A stretch of 35,981 nt of DNA from positions 1-35,981 of the forward strand of contig JAFTTN010000073.1 of assembly GCA_017466805.1 (NCBI GenBank), written 5' to 3'. Positions 19,258 through 26,933 of the stretch are shown here, one piece after another. The DNA is from Clostridia bacterium. GTDB taxonomy: Bacteria > Bacillota > Clostridia > Oscillospirales > CAG-382. The notes beneath the pieces are model-generated. The model had not been told where the DNA came from. It did not search any database and saw nothing but the letters and a program-made list of their open reading frames with translations. The translations under genes and the position numbers were made by a program. The first letter of the stretch is position 1, and the number at the start of each line of letters is the position of its first letter.

Positions 19258-19284
19258 GAACCGAGAGGGAAGTCCTCTCGGTTC
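19258..19284. terminator. bidirectional terminator between the GHL10 gene and murQ
   Basis: GAACCGAGAGG / CCTCTCGGTTC with a five-base loop, 11 perfect pairs. T-rich sequence follows on both strands, suiting the convergent genes. Confidence 0.9.
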
Positions 19285-19290
19285 TTACTT

Positions 19291-20118
19291 TTATCTGCCT
19301 TCAATTGCATCCATTGCGTCGGCAATGCAATTGTTTGCCTTTTCGAGTTCAAGTGCTGCACGCTCTCTGGCGCAACCGGTTTTTTGACAAATCATTCTTA
19401 TTGCACGGTCTACAAGCTTTTTGTTTGAAGGAACCATATATGCCATATAGTTGCCTCTGACTCTTCCAAAGCGCACCATTGCACCGGTAGAAAGCATATT
19501 AAGTATCATTTTTTGCGCTGTGCCGGCTTTCATACGTGTGCTGCCGTTAATTACCTCGGGGCCGACTTCGGCAACGATAGGAACATCGACCATCGGAACA
19601 AGATCGCTGTTCGGGTTGCAGGAAACGCATATCGTGTATGCACCGCATTCTCTCGCATAACGTATTGCGCCCTTAACACAGTTTGCACTTCCGCTTGCAC
19701 TGATTGCAATAAGAATATCACGTGCATCAAAACGGCGCTTTTGCATTTCGGAAACTATGCTTTCAAAATCATCCTCGGCAAACTCGCGTGAAGCGTATAG
19801 TGCTTCCACACCGCCCGCCATAAGACCAACGACTGTATCTGCGCTAACGCCAAAGGTGGGTACGCATTCGCTTGCGTCGAGCACACCCAATCTGCCCGAG
19901 GTTCCTGCGCCGCAGTAATATATATGACCACCGGCTTTGAGTGCGTTGGCAATCGTCTCGATCCCCTCGGCAATCTGCGGCAAAGCCTTTTCGACTGCAA
20001 AAGCAACCTTTTTATCCTCTTCATTAATTGCTTTTGCAATTTCCAAAGGACTCATTTTATCGATATTTGCTGTGTTTTCGTTAAAGCCCTCGGTGGTCAA
20101 CTTCGAATATTCGGTCAT
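19291..20118 (-). CDS. murQ: N-acetylmuramic acid 6-phosphate etherase
   Basis: A 275-residue SIS-domain enzyme. The phosphosugar-binding SIS core runs from about residue 55 to 215 (YCGAGTSGRLGVLDASE, GISASGSANCVKG-like ISASGSANCVKGA, and EVINGSTRMKAGTAQKM). The signature EVINGSTRMKAGT is characteristic of MurQ. It cleaves the lactyl ether of MurNAc-6-phosphate to give GlcNAc-6-phosphate in peptidoglycan recycling. It is a little short (about 300 is usual), ending with a short helical UBA-like part. SD is TGGAGG; a good promoter is at 20149-20177. No linked MurNAc transporter or NagZ is in this window. Confidence 0.95.
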   Translation of the reverse strand: MTEYSKLTTEGFNENTANIDKMSPLEIAKAINEEDKKVAFAVEKALPQIAEGIETIANALKAGGHIYYCGAGTSGRLGVLDASECVPTFGVSADTVVGLMAGGVEALYASREFAEDDFESIVSEMQKRRFDARDILIAISASGSANCVKGAIRYARECGAYTICVSCNPNSDLVPMVDVPIVAEVGPEVINGSTRMKAGTAQKMILNMLSTGAMVRFGRVRGNYMAYMVPSNKKLVDRAIRMICQKTGCARERAALELEKANNCIADAMDAIEGR

Positions 20119-20148
20119 ACTGTTTCCTCCACGGATTATTATGACAGA

Positions 20149-20177
20149 ATTTTAGCATAACTGATTTTTGTTGTCAA
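20149..20177 (-). promoter_or_regulatory. murQ promoter
   Basis: Minus strand: TTGACA (20177-20172), 17 bases, TAAAAT (20154-20149). It faces away from the promoter at 20206-20234. Confidence 0.7.
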
Positions 20178-20188
20178 CAATATGTTGA
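20168..20188. promoter_or_regulatory. candidate operator: nested inverted repeats between divergent promoters
   Basis: TTGTTG-T-CAACAA (20168-20180) and TCAACA-ATA-TGTTGA (20174-20188) share bases and overlap the murQ -35 element. The site lies between two divergent promoters and could bind a dimeric regulator of murQ or of both units. No regulator gene is adjacent, so this is only a candidate. Confidence 0.35.
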
Positions 20189-20205
20189 AAAATCGTTTGC
20201 CGTTA

Positions 20206-20234
20206 TTGACAATCATAGTGCATTGTGTTATATT
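20206..20234 (+). promoter_or_regulatory. promoter of the glycosyltransferase operon
   Basis: TTGACA (20206-20211), 17 bases, TATATT (20229-20234). The predicted transcription start (about 20241) lies downstream of an upstream ATG at 20182, so that codon cannot be the translation start. Confidence 0.75.
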
Positions 20235-20274
20235 AACTAATAGATGTAATAATAAGAAAGCGGTCGTATTTGCT

Positions 20275-21225
20275 ATGAAGAAAGAACTTATAAGTGTAAT
20301 TGTTCCGTGCTATAACGAAGCAGAAGCCTTGCATTATTTCTTCGAGGAGCTCGACCGCGTTATTTTTGATATGCCCGAATATGATTTCGAGGCTATCTAC
20401 GTCGATGACGGCTCGAAGGATGCAACACTTGAAATACTGCGTTCCCGTGCATCTGTAGATAAAAAAACAAGATACGTTTCTTTTTCGCGCAATTTTGGTA
20501 AGGAAGCCGGAATGCTTGCGGGATTGCGCTCCGCAAAAGGCGATTATGCGGTTATAATGGATGCAGATTTGCAGGATCCTCCCTCGCTCCTTCCGCAAAT
20601 GATGTCGATTTTAAAAGAAAAAAAGGTCGATTCGGTTGCAACCCGCCGCGGAAACCGCAAAGGCGAACCGCCTATACGAAGCTTTTTTGCAAAATGCTTC
20701 TATGGCATTGTTAATAAAATATCAAAGGTCAAGCTTGTTCCCGGTGCGCGCGATTATCGCTTGATGTCGCGCCGTATGGTCGATGCCGTGCTTTCGCTTT
20801 GCGAGTATAACCGCTTCTCGAAGGGTATTTTCGAATGGGTTGGCTTTAAGACCGAATGGATTTCTTACCAAAATATCGAACGTGTTGCAGGTAAGACGAA
20901 ATGGTCGTTTTGGGGCTTGTTTAAATATTCTCTCGAATGTATCGTTGCGTTCTCGACCGCGCCTCTTGCAATCAGTTCGCTTTGCGGGTTTATGATGTTT
21001 ATCGTTTCGATAATCGGGGCGTTAGCTATAGTAATACGTAAAATCATCGACTCATCCTCGGCTGTCGGCGGTTGGGCTTCTACTATATGCGTTATTCTTT
21101 TCGTCGGAGGACTTCAGCTTCTCTGTATCGGCGTGCTCGGTCAGTATCTTTCCAAAACCTATATGGAAACGAAGCGCCGTCCGGATTATATAATTGCCGA
21201 AACCGAAAAGGACGAAGATAATTAA
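20275..21225 (+). CDS. GtrB/DPM1-like polyprenyl-phosphate glycosyltransferase (GT2)
   Basis: A 316-residue GT2 enzyme. The N-terminal GT-A fold starts SVIVPCYNEAEAL, with YVDDGSKDAT and MDADLQDPP (the DxD metal and nucleotide-sugar site). The acceptor region includes RDYRLMSRRMVDAV. Two membrane helices near residues 230-265 and 275-300 follow, as in GtrB and DPM1-like enzymes that transfer a sugar from a nucleotide donor to undecaprenyl phosphate. The start chosen is ATG at 20275; extension to 20182 would precede the promoter. There is no strong SD (only AAGAAAG). Downstream genes suggest a combined operon, though their catabolic look is not obviously linked to glycan transfer. Confidence 0.88.
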   Translation: MKKELISVIVPCYNEAEALHYFFEELDRVIFDMPEYDFEAIYVDDGSKDATLEILRSRASVDKKTRYVSFSRNFGKEAGMLAGLRSAKGDYAVIMDADLQDPPSLLPQMMSILKEKKVDSVATRRGNRKGEPPIRSFFAKCFYGIVNKISKVKLVPGARDYRLMSRRMVDAVLSLCEYNRFSKGIFEWVGFKTEWISYQNIERVAGKTKWSFWGLFKYSLECIVAFSTAPLAISSLCGFMMFIVSIIGALAIVIRKIIDSSSAVGGWASTICVILFVGGLQLLCIGVLGQYLSKTYMETKRRPDYIIAETEKDEDN

Positions 21226-21227
21226 TT

Positions 21228-21566
21228 ATGTTTGGATTCAAAAAGAAGGATAAACCGCCCAAGGATACGAATAGTCCCGAATTCCGCCTTTATATGTGTC
21301 GCAAGCTCGACGGTATGTCGCTTAAATACGTTCTCGAGCGCGATGCGGTTAACGGCGATAGGGTTATAGGCAAAGGCGGTGTGTTGAGTCTGTTCGAAGG
21401 CGATTTTTCGGTAATCAGCGGCGGAAAAACGCTGTTTAGCTGCAAGGCAGACGAGCTTCGAGCTTGGGAATTTATGTCGCTCGACGGCGCAACTTTAACA
21501 GGCTTCGATAAAATACAGGGTAAAGAACGTACGGTTATGGCGTACTATACATACTACAGAGATTAA
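21228..21566 (+). CDS. small protein of unknown function
   Basis: A 112-residue soluble protein that I do not recognise. It begins MFGFKKKDKPPK, a basic amphipathic start, and has KLDGMSLKYVLERD, GKGGVLSLFEGDFSVISGG and YYTYYRD at the end. Short beta-strands dominate. It starts two bases after the glycosyltransferase stop and is followed by the unusual leader before the Gfo/Idh gene, so it is in the same operon. No signal peptide or membrane helix. Confidence 0.65.
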   Translation: MFGFKKKDKPPKDTNSPEFRLYMCRKLDGMSLKYVLERDAVNGDRVIGKGGVLSLFEGDFSVISGGKTLFSCKADELRAWEFMSLDGATLTGFDKIQGKERTVMAYYTYYRD

Positions 21567-21569
21567 TTA

Positions 21570-21603
21570 AGGAGGCTGCGCCCCTTCGGGCGTGTAAAAA
21601 ACA
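21570..21603 (+). promoter_or_regulatory. SD separated from the start codon by a small hairpin
   Basis: AAGGAGG at about 21569-21575 is the only strong ribosome-binding site before the ATG at 21604, but it is about 28 bases away, too far for normal initiation. Between them is a perfect 5-base stem CGCCC / GGGCG with loop CTTC. If the hairpin folds, it removes 14 bases and brings the SD to about 14 bases from the ATG. Confidence 0.4.
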
Positions 21604-22692
21604 ATGGCTGAAAAGTTAAGAATTGGTATCATCGGCTGCGGTGGTATCGCAAACGGTAAACACCTTCCCGCACTCAAAGCACAGCCCGATGCGGAAATGG
21701 TTTGGTTCTGCGACATTATCAAAGAAAGAGCAGAGCAGGCTGCAAAAACCTACGGCACACCCGATGCAAAGGTTTGCACCGATTACCGCGAAATTTTAGA
21801 GGATAAGACTGTCGATATCGTTCACGTACTTACCCCCAACCGCTCGCATAGCATTATCACCGTTGATGCGCTCGAAGCCGGCAAGCACGTAATGTGCGAA
21901 AAGCCTATGGCTATAAATGCCGCAGAAGCAAAGAAAATGGTTGATGCCGCAAAGCGTACCGGCAAAAAACTCACTATCGGCTATCAAAACCGCCACCGTC
22001 CCGATTCGCTTTATCTTAAGACCGAAGCAGAGCAGGGCACCTTCGGCGATATTTATTACGCAAAGGCTACTGCTATAAGAAGAAGAGCGGTTCCCACCTG
22101 GGGCGTATTTATGAATGAATACGAGCAAGGCGGCGGTCCGCTTATCGATATCGGTACACACGCGCTCGACCTTACTATGTGGTGTATGAACAACTATAAG
22201 CCCAAGTACTGTGTAGGTACTACCTATCACAAGCTTGGCGACAAATTCCCCACAGGTAATGCTTGGGGCGATTGGAAGCCCGGTGAACTCACCGTTGAAG
22301 ATTCTGCATTCGGCTTTATCGTAATGGAAAACGGTGCAACCATTATTCTCGAATCGAGCTGGGCTCTTAATATGCTCGACCCGCGTGAAGCTATCACTAC
22401 TCTTTGCGGTACCGAAGGCGGCGCGGATATGCTTGACGGACTCCGTATAAACGGTATTCGCAATGGCAGACCGTATATTCTTAAGCCCGGTCTCGGCGCA
22501 GGCGGTGTTGACTTCTATGACGGCTCGGGCGATGAAACTCCAGCAAACCGCGAAGCAAGACTTTGGCTCGAAGCTGTTCGTAACGACACAGAACCCTTCG
22601 TAACACCCGAACAGGCGTATGCAGTCAGCTCGATTCTCGAAGGTATTTATACCTCCGCGAAAACCGGCGAACCCTATTACTTTAACAAATAA
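21604..22692 (+). CDS. Gfo/Idh/MocA family sugar dehydrogenase
   Basis: A 362-residue NAD(P)-dependent oxidoreductase. The N-terminal Rossmann domain starts RIGIIGCGGIANGKH with a GxGxxA nucleotide motif, and has VLTPNRSH and the family EKPMA motif with the catalytic Lys. The C-terminal alpha/beta substrate domain includes GGGPLIDIGTHALDL, whose His and Asp probably act in catalysis. Substrate is likely a sugar, sugar acid or inositol; it cannot be told. Start ATG follows the structured leader described separately. It is 15 bases before the isomerase gene, which probably acts on the product. Confidence 0.9.
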   Translation: MAEKLRIGIIGCGGIANGKHLPALKAQPDAEMVWFCDIIKERAEQAAKTYGTPDAKVCTDYREILEDKTVDIVHVLTPNRSHSIITVDALEAGKHVMCEKPMAINAAEAKKMVDAAKRTGKKLTIGYQNRHRPDSLYLKTEAEQGTFGDIYYAKATAIRRRAVPTWGVFMNEYEQGGGPLIDIGTHALDLTMWCMNNYKPKYCVGTTYHKLGDKFPTGNAWGDWKPGELTVEDSAFGFIVMENGATIILESSWALNMLDPREAITTLCGTEGGADMLDGLRINGIRNGRPYILKPGLGAGGVDFYDGSGDETPANREARLWLEAVRNDTEPFVTPEQAYAVSSILEGIYTSAKTGEPYYFNK

Positions 22693-22706
22693 AGAGGTAA
22701 AACCCG

Positions 22707-23675
22707 ATGAAATTAGGTGTTATAACCGTTCTTTTCGGTGACAGACCGCTCGATGAAGCACTCGCGTATCTCAAATCTCTCGGTATAGAGGAATTGGAGG
22801 TCGGTGCGGGCGGATATCCCGGAAAGGCTCATTGCGATCCTGCTGTTCTGCTTAACGACGAAGCAAAGCTCGAGGAATTTAAAGCAACGTTTGAGAAATA
22901 CGGTCTTAAAATAAATGCATTCGGATGCCACGGTAACCCCGTTCATCCCGATAAGGCTATCGCCGAAAAATACAGAAGCGATTGGCGCAACGCCGTGCTT
23001 CTTGCAGAAAAGCTCGGTATAAAAAAGATCATCGGCTTCTCCGGTTGTCCCGGTGATTGCGAAAACTCCAAATATCCCAACTGGGTAACTTGCCCTTGGC
23101 CCGAGGACTATCTCGCGGTGCTCGAATATCAGTGGAACGACGTTCTTATTCCGTATTGGAAGGAAGAAGCAAAGTTCTGTGCAGAACATGGTATAGAAAA
23201 GATTTGCTTCGAAATGCACCCCGGCTTCTGCGTATATAATCCCGAAACGCTTCTTAAGCTGCGTGCGGCCGTTGGCGATATTATCGGCGCGAATTTCGAT
23301 CCCTCGCATCTTATCTGGCAGGGTATCGATCCCGTTGCGGCTATCCGTAAGCTTGGCGGTGCTATATACCACTTCCACGCAAAAGATACCAAGATCGATC
23401 AACTCAATACTTCTGTAAACGGCGTTCTCGATACAAAGCACTACGGCGATGAAATCAACCGTTCGTGGATTTTCCGCGCTGTCGGCTACGGTAACGATAT
23501 GCAGTATTGGCGCGATATGATAAGCAATCTCCGCTTGGTAGGCTACGATGATATTCTTTCTATCGAGCACGAGGACTCGCTTATGACAAGCGAAGAGGGT
23601 CTTGAAAAGGCTGTTGCATTCCTCAAACAGTGCATTATGAAGGATCCCGCGCCCAAAGGAATGTTCTGGGCTTAA
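22707..23675 (+). CDS. sugar phosphate isomerase/epimerase-like (IolE/IolI-type) TIM barrel
   Basis: A 322-residue AP-endonuclease-2-fold protein. Likely metal ligands: Glu in CFEMHPGF, Asp in NFDPSHLIW, His in YHFHAKDT, Glu in LSIEHEDS. This is the arrangement of IolI/IolE-like isomerases and dehydratases. It is paired with a Gfo/Idh/MocA dehydrogenase, the same pairing seen in inositol and uncommon-sugar pathways. Its stop TAA overlaps the ATG of glycerate kinase (TAATG). The substrate is unknown. It is only distantly related to the isomerase-like protein at 9103-9963. Confidence 0.85.
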   Translation: MKLGVITVLFGDRPLDEALAYLKSLGIEELEVGAGGYPGKAHCDPAVLLNDEAKLEEFKATFEKYGLKINAFGCHGNPVHPDKAIAEKYRSDWRNAVLLAEKLGIKKIIGFSGCPGDCENSKYPNWVTCPWPEDYLAVLEYQWNDVLIPYWKEEAKFCAEHGIEKICFEMHPGFCVYNPETLLKLRAAVGDIIGANFDPSHLIWQGIDPVAAIRKLGGAIYHFHAKDTKIDQLNTSVNGVLDTKHYGDEINRSWIFRAVGYGNDMQYWRDMISNLRLVGYDDILSIEHEDSLMTSEEGLEKAVAFLKQCIMKDPAPKGMFWA

Positions 23676-24781
23676 TGAACGTTCTTCTTGCGCCCGATTC
23701 GTTCAAAGGCTGTCTTACCTCATCAGAGGTTTGTGCGGCTATGGAAAAGGGTATTAAACAAGCAGATAAAAGTATAAACGTATTGCGATTCCCCTCGTCC
23801 GATGGCGGTGAGGGGTTTTGCGATTGTATGAGGAATGTTTTCGGCGGCGATGCTATCGAAAGAGAAGTAACGTGGCCCCTCGGCGACCGAGGTAAAGCAG
23901 GTTTCATATATAATAGCATTACAAAAACTGCCTATATAGAGCTTGCATCGGCTTCGGGCTTGATGCTCGTTCCAAAAGAAAAAAGGAATATCTTGAATTC
24001 TTCAACGCTCGGCACGGGCGAGCTTATAAAGAACGCAATGGATATCGGCGCAAAGACGATTGTTGTTGGTCTCGGAGGTTCTGCCACAAACGATTGCGGT
24101 ATGGGCTTGCTTTATGCTCTCGGTATGCGGTTTTTGGATTCCGCCGGCTTTGAATTAAAGCCGGCTGCGCGTTCTATGGCACGTGTATCTTACGTTGTTA
24201 AGGATAAAATGGTCGATATAAGCGCGGTTAACTTCGTTGCGGCCTGCGATGTGAAGAATATTCTTTGCGGCGAAAACGGAGCGGCAGAAATTTTTTCTCG
24301 CCAAAAGGGTGCAAGCGAAGAAGAGGTTGCTTTTCTCGATAAAGCTGCTGCGCGTTTTGCGAACGTGCTCGGAATAGATTCGAATTTGCAGGGTGCAGGA
24401 GCCGCCGGTGGTGTCGGTGCTGCTATGCTTTCGGTGCTAAATGCAAAATACGTAAGCGGTGCAAGTCTGCTCGTTTCGTCACCATCTTTTCAATCCGCTT
24501 TGCGCAAAGCAGATCTTCTTATAACAGGCGAAGGTAACACCGATGCTCAAACTGCTTTCGGCAAGCTTGTAAGCGTTGTCCTTGCTTCCGCGAAGACAAA
24601 CAACGTAAAAGCCGTCGTCCTTTCTGGCGGTCTTTCGGATGGATATGAAAAACTGCGTGAACACGGTGCAATGGCGTTTTATTCACTGACCGAAAGCGGA
24701 TACGACGTTGATTACTGTATTGCACACGCGGCTGAATTAATTTCAGATGTTGTGAATAGAATCGTTCGAAATCATTATTGA
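23675..24781 (+). CDS. glycerate kinase (GlxK/GarK type)
   Basis: A 368-residue glycerate 2-kinase of the bacterial type (glxK/garK family, about 370-380). It begins MNVLLAPDSFKGCLTS, has SSDGGEGFCDC, LGGSATNDCGMG (the conserved Gly-rich loop), GAAGGVGAAML and LLITGEGNTDAQT. It phosphorylates glycerate to 2- or 3-phosphoglycerate, feeding glycolysis. The start at 23675 is used because the stop of the isomerase overlaps it and the protein begins as the family does; an extension to 23630 would run into the upstream gene. It suggests the operon degrades a sugar acid or an inositol-like compound to a three-carbon acid. Confidence 0.93.
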   Translation: MNVLLAPDSFKGCLTSSEVCAAMEKGIKQADKSINVLRFPSSDGGEGFCDCMRNVFGGDAIEREVTWPLGDRGKAGFIYNSITKTAYIELASASGLMLVPKEKRNILNSSTLGTGELIKNAMDIGAKTIVVGLGGSATNDCGMGLLYALGMRFLDSAGFELKPAARSMARVSYVVKDKMVDISAVNFVAACDVKNILCGENGAAEIFSRQKGASEEEVAFLDKAAARFANVLGIDSNLQGAGAAGGVGAAMLSVLNAKYVSGASLLVSSPSFQSALRKADLLITGEGNTDAQTAFGKLVSVVLASAKTNNVKAVVLSGGLSDGYEKLREHGAMAFYSLTESGYDVDYCIAHAAELISDVVNRIVRNHY

Positions 24782-24806
24782 CAAAGAACGTATTTAGTGA
24801 TAAAAT
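24778..24806 (+). promoter_or_regulatory. promoter of the leader and LRR lipoprotein
   Basis: TTGACA at 24778-24783, a 17-base spacer, TAAAAT at 24801-24806. The -35 overlaps the glycerate kinase stop codon. Confidence 0.75.
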
Positions 24807-24812
24807 TTATAC

Positions 24813-24895
24813 AGTGTATATAGGTCTCTGCAAAAGCAGATATTAAGTAATCATGACGTAGAGTGATCCACCCTGCTTTTGCGGGGTGGATTTTG
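24813..24895 (+). ncRNA. candidate attenuated leader RNA or small RNA
   Basis: From the predicted start (about 24813) the transcript has CTGCAAAAGCAG, a self-pairing tetraloop hairpin, then about 32 bases, then the terminator at 24866-24891. The upstream GCAAAAGCAG is the exact complement of CTGCTTTTGC (24873-24882) inside the terminator, so it could act as an antiterminator. It resembles no riboswitch class I know. It may instead simply be a short free RNA of about 85 bases. Confidence 0.4.
24866..24891 (+). terminator. terminator in the leader of the LRR lipoprotein gene
   Basis: ATCCACCCTGC / GCGGGGTGGAT with loop TTTT; 11 pairs including one G-T wobble, then TTTTGTT. It lies between a promoter and a gene that follows in the same direction, so it either ends the upstream unit or controls readthrough. 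Confidence 0.75.
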
Positions 24896-24929
24896 TTAAA
24901 TTGACACGTGCTGACGAAAGGAGAATAAT

Positions 24930-25715
24930 ATGAAAAAAGTTTGTGTGCTTTTGCTTGCATTAATTTGCGTGCTTTCTTCTTGTAAGTTTGAAAATTCATC
25001 TGACGATTCAAATGAGATTCTGTATTTTGACAATCTTGGATACAGAAAAAACGGTTATAATTCTTATCAATTAGTAGATATTTCGCGGTACACAAAATCT
25101 GAAATTGTTATACCTGAAGTTTTGCCAAACGGATGCATTGTCGAATCCCTTTTCGTTAAAGATGCTCCGAACATTGAAAGCTTAATAATGTCAAAGCATG
25201 TTATGAGGATACAATGGGACCAATGGCATTTAAAGCATCTTTTTGTAGGAGAGGCATTTGAAGACATTAGTCAACTTGAAGGTTTTAGCCGTACATTAGA
25301 AAGTATAGAGGTTAGCAAGTCAAATCCTTTCTATTACTCCGAAAATAATTGTGTGATTGAAAAGCGAACAGAAACTTTGGTATTGGGATGTAAAAACAGT
25401 GTGATTCCCGATAACGTTTGGATAATTGGGCGATTTGCTTTCGCGAGTAGTGATATTACCTCAATTGAAATTCCTGATTACGTTGCGCGTATTTGTATCA
25501 GCGCATTTGCGAACTGCAAAAAGTTAGAGGAAGTATATTTGGGGAAGAACGTTATACGCATAGAACGCTCTGCTTTTTATGGCACTCCGGATTTAATAAT
25601 CAATTGCGAAGCCTCCGAAAAGCCTTCCGGATGGGACGAACAATGGTGCCAAACCGAAAGGGCTGATAAACTGGGCGCGAAAACAATTAATTGGGGTGTC
25701 ACACGAGAAGGATAA
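24930..25715 (+). CDS. lipoprotein with BspA-like leucine-rich repeats
   Basis: A 261-residue secreted lipoprotein. Its signal peptide MKKVCVLLLALICVLSSC ends in a lipobox (LSSC), so the Cys should be lipidated and the protein surface-exposed. From about residue 145 are LRR_5 (BspA-type) repeats: VIPDNVWIIGRFAFASSD, SIEIPDYVARICISAFANC and VYLGKNVIRIERSAFYG. Such repeats bind host or bacterial ligands. Base composition is clearly more AT-rich than the neighbouring genes, with many AAT, TTT and GAA codons, which may mean recent acquisition or a different expression class. SD AAGGAG is good. It has its own promoter and terminators on both sides. Confidence 0.85.
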   Translation: MKKVCVLLLALICVLSSCKFENSSDDSNEILYFDNLGYRKNGYNSYQLVDISRYTKSEIVIPEVLPNGCIVESLFVKDAPNIESLIMSKHVMRIQWDQWHLKHLFVGEAFEDISQLEGFSRTLESIEVSKSNPFYYSENNCVIEKRTETLVLGCKNSVIPDNVWIIGRFAFASSDITSIEIPDYVARICISAFANCKKLEEVYLGKNVIRIERSAFYGTPDLIINCEASEKPSGWDEQWCQTERADKLGAKTINWGVTREG

Positions 25716-25728
25716 TATTTAGAGAGCA

Positions 25729-25756
25729 GAAAAAAAGACCTCGTTTGAGGTCTTTT
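25729..25756. terminator. terminator after the LRR lipoprotein
   Basis: AAAAAAGACCTC, loop GTTT, GAGGTCTTTTTT, 12 pairs with a T run. The A-rich left arm also ends the convergent sortase transcript on the other strand. Confidence 0.9.
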
Positions 25757-25774
25757 TTGCTTTATAATCCCGCT

Positions 25775-26746
25775 TTAAAGCTGCTCTTTTGGTATAAACG
25801 CCGTAAGCACTCCGTGAAGAACGTAACGCTCGTCATCGTTTGAAGTTACGTTTGCACAGGTTATTAAAGTTACTATTCGTGAATTTTCATTATAACTGTT
25901 GGTTATGCTTAATTCGTTTCTCGAAACGATTTTGTCAAGGAAGGCCTTGTATTCGGCGGTTGAACCAAATACCGTCTGCGCATAGTGGTTGTCGTCATTG
26001 CGATAACCGCTTAATACCTTGTAGATATATAAGCCTTCTTCGGTGTATATTTCAATATTCATCGCCCTTGCCTTTGTGTTGCGGTTTGCGCTTTCCATAA
26101 AGGTTTTAAGCGATCTGAACATCGTGCCGTTTTTCATACAGTGACCGTAAATTACACCGTTCATATTAGCGGCATAGTTGTCCGAAAGGTTAGAATCTGC
26201 CGTAATGCTTCCGTATGACGATTCGGCACCGTCTATTGTGTGCGTCATATAATAGTTGGTGAACGGCCCCTTCATAACAGGATAATCAACCTCGGTAAAG
26301 TTGACGTATATCCAAGCGTACATATCGGGATATTTCGCAGTCTTGCTTATATAGTTTCTGTAATAAGAACGCCTTCTTTGTGCGTCATCAGCCGAATCGC
26401 CGAGCATATCGCTGTATACGTCGTTGCCTCCGTTGGCATCAAGCGCATCCTTCAAAGTAAGCATCGAAGCAGGCTCAAGCAGGGAAGGCGAGTGTTTGAT
26501 TGCAGAAGAGCTTGCGTCGGGCCGAAGATTATCGTAAAATTCGTTTGCCTCATCGGTTTCAAGCGCGCTCGAAGCTATCATAAAAACAGCGTATCCGAAC
26601 AATGCAATGCACAAAGCAATCATAACGCAACGTATTATTAAAGAGGGCAATAATGCACGTTTATCGCCGTCTGAATCGCCCTTTATATCGAGATGTGAAA
26701 AAGCACTAACCGATTCTTCGAATCTGTTTCTGTTGTTTTCGGGCAT
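25775..26746 (-). CDS. class B sortase
   Basis: A 323-residue sortase with an N-terminal cytosolic tail (about 1-35), a signal-anchor helix (about 36-58) and an extracellular catalytic domain. The sortase B core begins YPDMYAWIYV and has catalytic His202 (YGHCM), Cys297 in TLITC and Arg307 (DDERYVLHG). It cleaves a sorting signal and attaches proteins to the wall or pilus. No LPXTG-, NPQTN- or similar protein is in the window, so its substrate is unknown. The region between about 60 and 130 is Ser/Asp-rich and probably a spacer. SD GGAGG is strong. It is a single-gene unit with its own promoter. Confidence 0.92.
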   Translation of the reverse strand: MPENNRNRFEESVSAFSHLDIKGDSDGDKRALLPSLIIRCVMIALCIALFGYAVFMIASSALETDEANEFYDNLRPDASSSAIKHSPSLLEPASMLTLKDALDANGGNDVYSDMLGDSADDAQRRRSYYRNYISKTAKYPDMYAWIYVNFTEVDYPVMKGPFTNYYMTHTIDGAESSYGSITADSNLSDNYAANMNGVIYGHCMKNGTMFRSLKTFMESANRNTKARAMNIEIYTEEGLYIYKVLSGYRNDDNHYAQTVFGSTAEYKAFLDKIVSRNELSITNSYNENSRIVTLITCANVTSNDDERYVLHGVLTAFIPKEQL

Positions 26747-26769
26747 ACCTTCGCCTCCTTCCGCAGTAT

Positions 26770-26798
26770 ATTATATACAAAGTTGCACTAAAAATCAA
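26770..26798 (-). promoter_or_regulatory. sortase gene promoter
   Basis: Minus strand TTGATT (26798-26793), 17 bases, TATAAT (26775-26770), close to the sortase ATG. Confidence 0.7.
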
Positions 26799-26867
26799 CC
26801 TCCGAAACGTTATATTTCAAAAATCGTTACAAAACGTTCAAAAACAGATACAAATTACTAAAAAGGC

Positions 26868-26895
26868 TTGACTTTTAGGGGATTTTTGTTAAAAT
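26868..26895 (+). promoter_or_regulatory. promoter of tig-clpP-clpX
   Basis: TTGACT (26868-26873), 16 bases, TAAAAT (26890-26895), about 39 bases before the tig ATG with TTGGAGG in between. Confidence 0.65.
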
Positions 26896-26933
26896 GAATA
26901 GATGTAATAATATGATTATTTGGAGGATCTATA

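Noticed and set aside
20182..20274. Upstream extension of the glycosyltransferase to ATG 20182
   Set aside because: It starts before the -35/-10 promoter at 20206-20234, so it cannot be in the transcript, and it shows no family similarity.
23630..23674. Upstream start of glycerate kinase at 23630
   Set aside because: It would read into the isomerase gene; the family starts at MNVLLAPDSFKG (23675), with a TAATG overlap.
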